Positions 1 to 5,098 of a stretch of DNA of 6,886 bases are shown one piece after another. The stretch covers positions 1 to 6,886 of the forward strand of contig CAYWSY010000101.1 in assembly GCA_964461105.1 (NCBI GenBank), given 5' to 3'. The notes beneath the pieces were generated by a model, which made no database searches, was not told where the DNA came from, and was given only the letters and a program-made list of their open reading frames with translations. Positions within the stretch are counted from its first letter, which is position 1. Every line of letters starts with the position of its first letter. A program made the translations under genes and the position numbers. Source of the DNA: JAGVMG01 sp964461105 (GTDB lineage Bacteria > Chlamydiota > Chlamydiia > Chlamydiales > Rhabdochlamydiaceae).

Positions 1-118
1 TGGATTGCAGGAAGTGCAATGGCTGACGCTTGCAAGTAAAGGGCATCATTTATTAAAGTTGATGCATGACACGTTTTTTTTTCAGATTTGCAACACTCCT
101 CTGTTTGTTCTTCGCTGA
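1..118 (+). other. Left-edge sequence with two open frames, possible end of an upstream gene
   Basis: Two plus-strand frames are open from the first base. Frame 1 reads 12 codons (WIAGSAMADACK) to a TAA at 37-39, which would leave a normal 26-base gap before the fucosyltransferase start. Frame 2 reads 38 codons to a TGA at 116-118 and would overlap the fucosyltransferase start by 53 bases. One of them may be the C-terminal tail of a gene lying to the left. The frame 1 stop gives the more usual spacing, but there is too little sequence to identify a protein and neither tail is recognisable. Confidence 0.25.
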
Positions 119-1139
119 AAATCTATCAGCTCAAGAAACAGTCATCGAACTTGTTCCCAACTTCTCCGTAGCTCCAGACTACCTCACAGAAGCCCTTAAA
201 CAACAAGGGATCAACGCTCAGGTCGAAATCAGCGACTTGAGTCGCTATGGAGAATCGATCAAAAAAGTCAAAAACAAATGGATTGAGTTTCTACGCAGAT
301 TTTCGATCGATCTTGCTCCTCAGGTTCCTGTTGGAAACGATATTTCCGCAATCATCTTTTGGAACATCAATCGCAATTTCTATAAACACCATGAACTTTG
401 GAGATTGCCTAAAGAAAAATTAATCCTCTTCATGTGGGAACCACCAACCGTTTTACCCAATATGTATTCCCCTGAAGTTACCCGATGTTTTTCTAAAATC
501 TACACTTGGGATGATGATCTTGTAGATAATCAGACCTACTTTAAATTCTACTATCCAGTTCTGTTGCCAATGCTCGCAAAACTCCCGAGTTTCGAAGAGA
601 AAAAACTGTGCACACTCGTCTGTTCCAACTTATCTAGCTCCCATCCGAATGAACTCTATCAAGAAAGAGAAAAAGCCATCTCCTATTTCGAACATGTCAA
701 CGAAACTGGCTTCGAATTCTATGGAAGAGGCTGGAATGAAACAGGACATTGCTCCTATCGAGGTGCAATCGAGAACAAAATTGAAACGATCAAACACTAT
801 CGATTTAGCATCTGCTATGAAAATATTCATCAGATCAAAGGGTATATTACTGAAAAAATTTTCGATTGCTTTGCAGCAGGCAATGTCCCCATCTATTGGG
901 GGGCTAGCAACATCGATCAATACATTCCGAGCAACTGCTTTATCGATCGACGCAAGTTTGAGAGCTTAAGTGACCTTCACACATTTATAAAAAAAATGTC
1001 AAAAGAAGAATATAATGGATATCTCACAAGGATCCAACAATTTCTAAAGAGCGAATCAGCTCAATTGTTTTCACAACAACATTTTCTTAAGATCTTTTGC
1101 GAATCAATTTCGAAAAATAAAGAAAACTCTTTTAATTAA
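66..1139 (+). CDS. Exported GT10 (alpha-1,3-fucosyltransferase-like) glycosyltransferase
   Basis: This 357-residue protein carries the C-terminal signature of glycosyltransferase family 10, whose members transfer fucose from GDP-fucose to N-acetylglucosamine-containing glycans. The signature is seen as FSICYEN at residues 247-253, GYITEKIFDCFAAGNVPIYW at 259-278 and a following IPSNCF at 287-292; the family uses the YEN and TEK residues around the nucleotide-sugar site. Residues 1-22 look like a Sec signal peptide: Thr-Arg followed by a Phe/Leu-rich core and an LSA cleavage-like site before QE. Bacterial GT10 enzymes are usually cytosolic, so export would be unusual. The ATG at 66 is the only early in-frame Met (the next is residue 123), but its upstream Shine-Dalgarno match is poor. 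A run of nine T sits in codons 3-6. Acceptor and donor specificity cannot be read from the sequence; the family call is firm, the fucosyl donor is inferred. Confidence 0.85.
   Translation: MTRFFFRFATLLCLFFAENLSAQETVIELVPNFSVAPDYLTEALKQQGINAQVEISDLSRYGESIKKVKNKWIEFLRRFSIDLAPQVPVGNDISAIIFWNINRNFYKHHELWRLPKEKLILFMWEPPTVLPNMYSPEVTRCFSKIYTWDDDLVDNQTYFKFYYPVLLPMLAKLPSFEEKKLCTLVCSNLSSSHPNELYQEREKAISYFEHVNETGFEFYGRGWNETGHCSYRGAIENKIETIKHYRFSICYENIHQIKGYITEKIFDCFAAGNVPIYWGASNIDQYIPSNCFIDRRKFESLSDLHTFIKKMSKEEYNGYLTRIQQFLKSESAQLFSQQHFLKIFCESISKNKENSFN
74..82 (+). repeat. Nine-T homopolymer inside the start of the fucosyltransferase gene
   Basis: Nine consecutive T lie from the last base of codon 3 to the second base of codon 6. 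A second ATG at 62, four bases before the annotated ATG, reads a different frame that stops at 116-118. Loss of one T would bring the ATG at 62 into the enzyme frame and put the ATG at 66 out of frame. Tracts of this length can slip during replication; whether this one does is unknown. Confidence 0.6.
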
Positions 1140-1149
1140 TTCAGAAATC

Positions 1150-1168
1150 TATATAAGTCAGTTATATA
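1150..1168. promoter_or_regulatory. Palindrome upstream of higBA, candidate antitoxin operator overlapping a -10-like site
   Basis: A perfect inverted repeat has arms TATATAA (1150-1156) and TTATATA (1162-1168) around a GTCAG spacer. It lies 25 bases before the toxin start and contains TATAAG (1152-1157) and, extending by two bases, TATAAC (1165-1170), either of which could serve as a -10 element; no good -35 is visible. HigA-type antitoxins commonly bind palindromes over their own promoter and repress it, so this is the obvious operator candidate. The arms are pure A/T, so chance is a real alternative. Confidence 0.4.
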
Positions 1169-1193
1169 ACACCTATTCAAAGCTAGGTAAAAC

Positions 1194-1481
1194 ATGCTGC
1201 AATCATTTGCAAACAAAGAAAGTGAAGAAGCCTTTCATGGGATCCATTCCCATGCACTACGCAAGTCACTTTCCACAGAACTCCTTAAAAAAGTCGAGCG
1301 CCGTTTAGATCTTCTCAACTGTGCCGAGAGCCTTCAAAGCCTATGCATGCTCCCTGCAATGAAAGAGGAAGCTTGCGTCCGAGATGCTCACGGCAAATAC
1401 AGTATTCCCATTGAAGGGAGCATACGGATTGCATTTCGTTGGGAAAAAAATGGCCCTGCAGACATAGAACTTAAATTCTAA
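1194..1481 (+). CDS. higB: HigB-type toxin (RelE/ParE superfamily mRNA interferase)
   Basis: This 95-residue protein matches the HigB-1 'plasmid maintenance killer' family in length and in the ordered pattern: an N-terminal QSFANKE (usual form M-x-x-SF-x-x-K/E), a basic helix KKVERRLDLLNCAESLQSL (32-50), and the core GKYSIPI (67-73) followed by RIAFRWEKNGPADIEL (78-93). Family members are ribosome-associated endoribonucleases that cleave translated mRNA and are neutralised by HigA. The Trp that often precedes the RIxFRW motif is replaced here (SIRIAFRW), and the protein ends soon after the last beta strand, lacking the usual short tail after DIE. The toxin precedes the antitoxin, the order typical of hig loci. 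The ATG at 1194 gives the family's usual N-terminus; TAGG at 1184-1187 is a modest ribosome-binding site. Activity is not shown by sequence. Confidence 0.85.
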   Translation: MLQSFANKESEEAFHGIHSHALRKSLSTELLKKVERRLDLLNCAESLQSLCMLPAMKEEACVRDAHGKYSIPIEGSIRIAFRWEKNGPADIELKF

Positions 1482-1485
1482 GGAG
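1480..1485 (+). promoter_or_regulatory. Ribosome-binding site of higA overlapping the higB stop codon
   Basis: AAGGAG begins within the TAA stop of higB and lies six bases before the higA ATG at 1492. This is a much better match than the site before higB. It suggests that more antitoxin than toxin is made from one transcript, as such pairs require. Confidence 0.7.
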
Positions 1486-1491
1486 AACAAA

Positions 1492-1797
1492 ATGTTTCCA
1501 AAAAACAGACAACCTTCACACCCCGGGAAAATCCTTGAGGAAGAATTCTTAAAACCCTTAAAGATGGACGCAAAAACCTTCGCCGATGTCTTAGGTGGGA
1601 ACTGGAGCGAGATCAAAGTCAATGCAATTATCAGAGGAACAGAAACCATCTCTGATCTAGCAGCCCATGAATTCGCAGATGTCCTTGGAACAACCGTTGA
1701 GTTCTGGAAAAGACTCACTCGATTCTATCAACAATGGGAACAAACAGAAAAACAAAACGAAAAGGGCTCCCCCAAACCATGGAAGATTGCACAGTGA
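1492..1797 (+). CDS. higA: HigA-type antitoxin, XRE-family helix-turn-helix protein
   Basis: This 101-residue protein begins with the HigA hallmark HPGKILEEEFLKPL (10-23), followed by a helix-turn-helix at about residues 28-50 (KTFADVLGGNWSEIKVNAII) and the closing motif LGTTVEFWKRL (65-75). HigA antitoxins bind HigB and repress their own operon as dimers on a palindrome; one candidate lies at 1150-1168. The gene starts 10 bases after the higB stop, behind a strong AAGGAG, so the two are co-transcribed and probably translationally linked. The second helix-turn-helix helix reads GGNWSEIKVNAIIRG, with W in place of the more usual small or basic residues. The C-terminal 25 residues are polar and charged (QWEQTEKQNEKGSPKPWK), longer than in the shortest family members. 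The family assignment is firm; whether the pair is functional is not known. Confidence 0.88.
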   Translation: MFPKNRQPSHPGKILEEEFLKPLKMDAKTFADVLGGNWSEIKVNAIIRGTETISDLAAHEFADVLGTTVEFWKRLTRFYQQWEQTEKQNEKGSPKPWKIAQ

Positions 1798-1805
1798 CTT
1801 AAATT

Positions 1806-1836
1806 AATTGTTGACAATTTATTTTCAAGTTGAAAA
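1806..1836. promoter_or_regulatory. Two tandem palindromes with a consensus -35 in the higA to DUF2147 gap
   Basis: Two perfect inverted repeats sit side by side: AATTGT-TG-ACAATT (1806-1819) and TTTTCAA-G-TTGAAAA (1822-1836). The first contains TTGACA (1811-1816), an exact -35 hexamer on the plus strand, but no good -10 follows at 16-18 bases (AAAACA at 1834-1839). The position, in the 62-base gap before the DUF2147 start, suits a regulated promoter. A weak A/T-rich transcript end for higBA is another reading. Confidence 0.35.
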
Positions 1837-1849
1837 ACAAGAAATAAAT

Positions 1850-1853
1850 GAGG
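1850..1853 (+). promoter_or_regulatory. Ribosome-binding site that fixes the DUF2147 start
   Basis: GAGG lies six bases before the ATG at 1860. It overlaps an earlier in-frame ATG at 1848, which has no such site. This favours the shorter start, which also gives a cleaner signal peptide (MKKSLLLG). Confidence 0.65.
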
Positions 1854-1859
1854 TTAACA

Positions 1860-2360
1860 ATGAAAAAGTCACTACTTCTAGGTATTTTGTCTTTCTTAAC
1901 ATTCCTCTCCCCGCTTGCTGCCGACGATATCACTGGTTTATGGAAAACTTTCAATGACAAGACAAAAAAACCAGAAAGCATTATCGCTGTCTATACTTAT
2001 GAAGGAAAGCAATATGGAAAGATCATTGGCTCTTACAACAGCGAAGGGGTCATTGGAGACTCGATTTACAACCCCAAAAGCAGAGCCACAGGCGTGGCTG
2101 GAAACCCCTATTACAGTGGCCTTGATATCATCTGGAACTTACGCAACAGTGGCTCCAGATACAAAGGAAAAATTATGGACCCCCGCAATGGAAATACTTA
2201 CAATGTAGAACTCTGGACACGCAATGGAGACCTCGTCGTCCGCGGAAAACTCTTCATCTTTGGCAGCAACAGAATCTGGAAGGCTACACAAGAGAGCGAT
2301 TTTACAGCCGCTTTCCCAAAACCAGATCTAACCAAACTCACTCCCTCGCTTCCGAACTAA
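1860..2360 (+). CDS. Secreted DUF2147-family protein
   Basis: With the start at 1860 the protein has 166 residues. Residues 1-21 form a clear Sec signal peptide: MKK, the hydrophobic stretch SLLLGILSFLTFLSPL, and an AA cleavage site before DD. The mature part fits the DUF2147 pattern: ITGLWKTFNDKTKKPESII (24-42, family form GxWxTxDDxTGKxxSxV), QYGKIIGSY (51-59), GLDIIWNLR (87-95), a GKIMDPRNGNTYNVEL stretch (103-118, family form GxIxDPxxGKxYxxxL) and LVVRGKL (125-131). The small beta-rich domain is predicted to lie in the periplasm or outside the cell. Its biochemical role is unknown. The Cys pair (CxxC) found in the middle of many members is absent and replaced by a longer insert (SEGVIGDSIYNPKSRATG, 61-78). 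A proline-rich tail follows residue 150. The gene ends inside the 3' end of the opposing GT17 gene. Confidence 0.8.
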   Translation: MKKSLLLGILSFLTFLSPLAADDITGLWKTFNDKTKKPESIIAVYTYEGKQYGKIIGSYNSEGVIGDSIYNPKSRATGVAGNPYYSGLDIIWNLRNSGSRYKGKIMDPRNGNTYNVELWTRNGDLVVRGKLFIFGSNRIWKATQESDFTAAFPKPDLTKLTPSLPN

Positions 2361-3267
2361 TACTATCGATAAACCCCATTTCCTCGTATTGAGAGCGGTT
2401 ATCAACGATCCATTTAGGGAATGAAGAATCAATCTCGACGTACTGATGAGATCTAAACGTTTGCAAAATTTTCTCAGCTTGTTTCAATTCAGGAGTATCA
2501 AACTCAGCATGCGAATAGGACTCCAGCTTTAAAATTTGTCTAGCAACCCCACCAATCGATGTAAAATGCCATCCTGCATCGGGAAGACAGATCATCTTAG
2601 TAACCCCAGTACGACGCATTAAACGCTCTTGCATATTGCGCAAACGCCGCGTGCTCTTTGTAGAAATGCGCTTAATCACATGATAATTCGTGCATACAGT
2701 ACCGTGCCACTTCGACTGATAGCGGTTAAAGAAACCCAGATACATGTCCTGCTCGCATACAACTGCCTGAGCCTTTCTGGATTGAAGTAATTCAATGATC
2801 TCAGGAAGTTTTGAGCCTCTAACAATCTCATCAATATCAGAGAGGATTACAATGTCATTTTTATGGCATCCGACAAGTCCCCTCATGATCTGCTGCCGCT
2901 GAAAGCGCTCCCTAATCCAGGGATTTTCAGTATACACCTTTTGATCGACCTTCACATGGATAATTTTGTCAGCAAATTTTTCAAACAAATGCTTATTTTC
3001 TTCAAAAATATAAGATTTAGGGTTCCCTCGAAATGTTTCACACGCTTCCACAATTACAAATTTATCAACAGAATCATTCATCTCATTTAAACGAATTTCT
3101 AACAGCTCAAGTTCATTGTAAAAAAGAAAGCAATCATAAACCTTAGGAGTGCGCCTATCGGGTGCAATAAAAAGATAACAGATAAAAAGAACGCTTAAGA
3201 CAACGCCAATAGCAAGAGGATATTTTAGTTTCCGACTCATGATGTTCATATTCATTTGGTAACGCAT
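2338..3267 (-). CDS. Membrane-anchored GT17 (beta-1,4-GlcNAc-transferase-like) glycosyltransferase
   Basis: This protein of up to 309 residues matches glycosyltransferase family 17, whose eukaryotic founder MGAT3 adds the bisecting GlcNAc to N-glycans. Family landmarks are VYDCFLFYNELELLEIRLNE (43-62), VDKFVIVEACETFRGNPK (67-84), FADKIIHVKVD (98-108), the acidic ILSDIDEIVRG (141-151), WHGT (187-190), and GWHFTSIGG (232-240), the last containing a conserved His. Residues 16-35 form one hydrophobic segment preceded by RK and not followed by a cleavage site, so the protein is probably a signal-anchored type II membrane protein with its catalytic domain outside the cytoplasm. Four Met codons (1, 5, 7, 10) could start it and none has a good Shine-Dalgarno site; MSRKLK at residue 10 would still keep the anchor. 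Donor and acceptor are not readable. The gene is divergent from the helicase and convergent with the DUF2147 gene, overlapping the latter by 23 bases. Confidence 0.82.
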   Translation of the reverse strand: MRYQMNMNIMSRKLKYPLAIGVVLSVLFICYLFIAPDRRTPKVYDCFLFYNELELLEIRLNEMNDSVDKFVIVEACETFRGNPKSYIFEENKHLFEKFADKIIHVKVDQKVYTENPWIRERFQRQQIMRGLVGCHKNDIVILSDIDEIVRGSKLPEIIELLQSRKAQAVVCEQDMYLGFFNRYQSKWHGTVCTNYHVIKRISTKSTRRLRNMQERLMRRTGVTKMICLPDAGWHFTSIGGVARQILKLESYSHAEFDTPELKQAEKILQTFRSHQYVEIDSSFPKWIVDNRSQYEEMGFIDSISSEARE

Positions 3268-3278
3268 TTTTGCGAGTA

Positions 3279-3308
3279 AGAATACGTGAAGCCCAACACT
3301 TCAGTCAA
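3279..3308 (-). promoter_or_regulatory. Candidate promoter of the GT17 gene
   Basis: On the minus strand TTGACT (3308-3303) is followed after 18 bases by TATTCT (3284-3279). Transcription would begin near 3272, only a few bases before the first Met. That favours one of the later Met codons (3255, 3249 or 3240) as the start, or a nearly leaderless message. The spacer contains a short palindrome, TGAAG-7-CTTCA (3287-3303). Confidence 0.35.
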
Positions 3309-3370
3309 GAAATTTTGTCGTCTCCCTTTGAGCTGAACACAGTATATCCTGTCATTAATATCATCTCACA

Positions 3371-3379
3371 TGGTATGAT
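3371..3379 (+). promoter_or_regulatory. Candidate extended -10 promoter of the DEAD-box helicase
   Basis: TGGTATGAT is an extended -10 element (TGn followed by TATGAT, five of six consensus bases). Start would fall near 3386, giving a leader of about 28 bases to the ATG at 3414. No convincing -35 is seen, as is common for extended -10 promoters. It lies downstream of the longest possible in-frame start (3270), which supports the shorter protein. Confidence 0.4.
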
Positions 3380-3413
3380 CACGCGATTACCTAATTACCA
3401 ATGTGGAACATAC

Positions 3414-4652
3414 ATGTCTTTTAAAGAATTAATTTCCAATTCAAAAATTCTTCAAGCCATTGAAGAAGCTGGCTTTACGGCTCCAACCCCAATCCAATCA
3501 CAAGCAATCCCTCTCATTCTTTCAGGGGCCGATTTACGCGCATCTGCTCAGACAGGAACAGGAAAAACGGCTGCTTTTATTCTTCCAACACTCTCCCGAT
3601 TAAGCACAAAACCTGCCCTTCCCGGCTTTGGACCTCGAGTTCTCATCCTCGTTCCTACACGGGAGCTTGCAATGCAAGTCGCTGAAGAAGCTGCAAAATA
3701 TAGTCGCTTTCTTCCACGCATGAAAACAGTCTGCGTCTATGGTGGCGTTCCTTATCCTAAACAACTTAAAGATTTAAGCAGACCCTATGAAATTCTCGTT
3801 GCAACTCCAGGAAGATTGATCGACTTTATCGAACGTAAAAAAATCCCATTCTCTCGCCTTGAAATGTTAGTTTTAGATGAAGCGGATCGCATGCTCGACA
3901 TGGGCTTTATTGAACCGGTTGAAATGATTGCAGCTGCAACTCCTTCGACACGTCAAACACTCATGTTCTCTGCGACACTAAAAGGCCCTGTTCTAAAACT
4001 CTCTCAACGACTCCTTAACAATCCTCTAGAAGTTGCTGTTTCAGCTGAATATGCCAAACACGAAAACATCGAACAGAGACTTCACTCTGTTGATAATATT
4101 GGTCACAAACACCGCCTTTTAGATCATTTTGTCAATGATTCTGAACTCAAACAAGCCATTGTCTTTACATCAACAAAACGCCAAGCAGACCAATTAGTTG
4201 ATAAACTCAATGAGATGGGTCACGATGCAGCTGCAATGCACGGAGACATGAATCAACGCCAACGAACACGCACAATTAATCAAATGCGCCAAGGCGAAAT
4301 CCGAGTCTTAGTAGCAACTGACGTCGCGGCGCGAGGCATTGACGTTTCTACCATCTCCCATGTGATCAATTTTGACCTTCCCCACAATCCTGAAGATTAT
4401 GTCCACCGCATTGGTCGAACAGGTAGAGCTGGGGCCAATGGGATCGCGATCTCTTTCGCATCGCCAAAAGAAAACCACTTAGTCCGCGAAATTGAAAAAT
4501 TCACCGGACATAAAATGGCGTCGCACGTGATCCCAGGAATGGAGCCTCAACTCAAAGCCTCTCATAAACCTGCTCATGCCAGCTTCAAACCAAAAAGACG
4601 GTTCGGCGGCCCGCAGCGGTTTAAATCGCGCAACTTTAACTCAAAGCGCTAG
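3414..4652 (+). CDS. DEAD-box ATP-dependent RNA helicase, RhlE-like
   Basis: The protein has 412 residues from the ATG at 3414 and carries every DEAD-box motif in order: Q motif FTAPTPIQ (21-28), motif I AQTGTGKT (45-52), Ia PTRELA (81-86), Ib TPGR (131-134), II DEAD (155-158), III SAT (186-188), IV VFTSTK (250-255), V ATDVAARGID (301-310) and VI HRIGRTGRAG (331-340). Such enzymes use ATP to unwind short RNA duplexes in ribosome assembly and mRNA turnover in the cytoplasm. After the core comes a basic, Phe/Arg/Lys-rich tail (about 380-412, FKPKRRFGG), the RNA-binding type of tail typical of RhlE-like proteins. The frame stays open back to an ATG at 3270, but the extra 48 residues are unlike the family and the helicase normally starts at MSF; GGAA at 3405-3408 is a plausible ribosome-binding site. 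The gene is monocistronic, closed by the terminator at 4662-4686. Confidence 0.95.
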   Translation: MSFKELISNSKILQAIEEAGFTAPTPIQSQAIPLILSGADLRASAQTGTGKTAAFILPTLSRLSTKPALPGFGPRVLILVPTRELAMQVAEEAAKYSRFLPRMKTVCVYGGVPYPKQLKDLSRPYEILVATPGRLIDFIERKKIPFSRLEMLVLDEADRMLDMGFIEPVEMIAAATPSTRQTLMFSATLKGPVLKLSQRLLNNPLEVAVSAEYAKHENIEQRLHSVDNIGHKHRLLDHFVNDSELKQAIVFTSTKRQADQLVDKLNEMGHDAAAMHGDMNQRQRTRTINQMRQGEIRVLVATDVAARGIDVSTISHVINFDLPHNPEDYVHRIGRTGRAGANGIAISFASPKENHLVREIEKFTGHKMASHVIPGMEPQLKASHKPAHASFKPKRRFGGPQRFKSRNFNSKR

Positions 4653-4661
4653 TAGCACATC

Positions 4662-4686
4662 GGGCGCCCATCGGCGCCCATTTTTT
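4662..4686 (+). terminator. Factor-independent terminator of the helicase gene
   Basis: A perfect 7-bp G/C-only stem, GGGCGCC (4662-4668) with GGCGCCC (4673-4679), has a CATC loop and is followed by one A and six T (4681-4686). It starts 9 bases after the helicase stop. The T run overlaps the stop codon of the opposing release-factor gene (4685-4687). On the minus strand the same hairpin follows that gene by a few bases but has no T run after it, so it would terminate mainly the plus-strand transcript. Confidence 0.9.
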
Positions 4687-5083
4687 ATTCTCGATCGGAA
4701 TATCGACGTAAATTTTTCTTTTCAGAATGCCGTTTTTTTGCCTGTCTGACCAGCTCCTGTCCCGCTTTAGAGCGCTTTCTCCTCTGCCGACGCTTCTTTT
4801 CTATCTGGTGACGCTGGGCTAACTTCTCTTGGCGATAGCGCTCTTCAATTTGATGACACAGCTCCTCACGGGCAATACAGCGATTCATTTCACGAGAGCG
4901 CTCTTTCTGGCACTTGACTTCTATCCCACTAGGCAGATGCTTCAGATAGACACATGATGAGGTTTTATTAATTTTCTGTCCGCCACTTCCCGAACCCAAA
5001 ATAAACTTTTCAATGAGATCCTCTTCCTCAATTCCAAGGGCGCTCATCCGAGCGCGCACCTGTTGCAGTTTATCAGTCGCCAT
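4685..5083 (-). CDS. GGQ-domain ribosome-rescue release factor (ArfB/MTRFR-like)
   Basis: This 132-residue protein has the peptidyl-tRNA hydrolysis domain of class I release factors but none of the stop-codon-reading domains. The catalytic GGQ is at residues 34-36 in GSGSGGQKINKTSS (30-43), followed by VYLKHLPSGIEVKCQKERS (45-63) and NRCIAR (67-72). The tail from about 80 is very basic, rich in Lys/Arg (KKRRQRRKRSKAGQ at 96-109). In ArfB/ICT1 such a tail enters the empty mRNA channel of a stalled ribosome. The wording around GGQ, especially NKTSSCVYLKHLPSGIEVKC, resembles human mitochondrial MTRFR (C12orf65) more than E. coli ArfB (established from recall, not from an alignment). The likely role is release of peptides from stalled ribosomes or large subunits in the cytoplasm. 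The gene follows the desaturase by 15 bases, filled by a GGAGG-rich ribosome-binding site, so the two form an operon. Confidence 0.88.
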   Translation of the reverse strand: MATDKLQQVRARMSALGIEEEDLIEKFILGSGSGGQKINKTSSCVYLKHLPSGIEVKCQKERSREMNRCIAREELCHQIEERYRQEKLAQRHQIEKKRRQRRKRSKAGQELVRQAKKRHSEKKNLRRYSDRE

Positions 5084-5098
5084 CCCTCTCCTCCTCCC
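5084..5098 (-). promoter_or_regulatory. Very strong ribosome-binding site between desaturase and release factor
   Basis: The whole 15-base spacer between the desaturase stop (5101-5099) and the release-factor ATG (5083-5081) is purine: it reads GGGAGGAGGAGAGGG on the minus strand, with two GGAGG-like cores. It fixes the ATG as the start and indicates translation from the upstream gene's transcript. Confidence 0.75.

Noticed and set aside
989..996. Eight-A run late in the fucosyltransferase gene as a second slip site
   Set aside because: A runs of this length are common in A/T-rich coding sequence, and nothing such as an alternative frame product or stop arrangement suggests a programmed function.
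1341..1718. 125-codon open frame on the minus strand across higB and higA
   Set aside because: It is antisense to two well-recognised genes, has no visible ribosome-binding site and shows no recognisable domain.
1194..1797. The higBA pair as part of a larger defence or mobile island
   Set aside because: No integrase, transposase, att-like repeats or other defence genes flank it; it stands alone between ordinary genes.
3270..3413. In-frame N-terminal extension of the DEAD-box helicase (48 residues from an ATG at 3270)
   Set aside because: The extension is unlike the family, the standard helicase start MSF is at 3414 with GGAA upstream, and the best promoter candidate (3371-3379) lies inside the extension.
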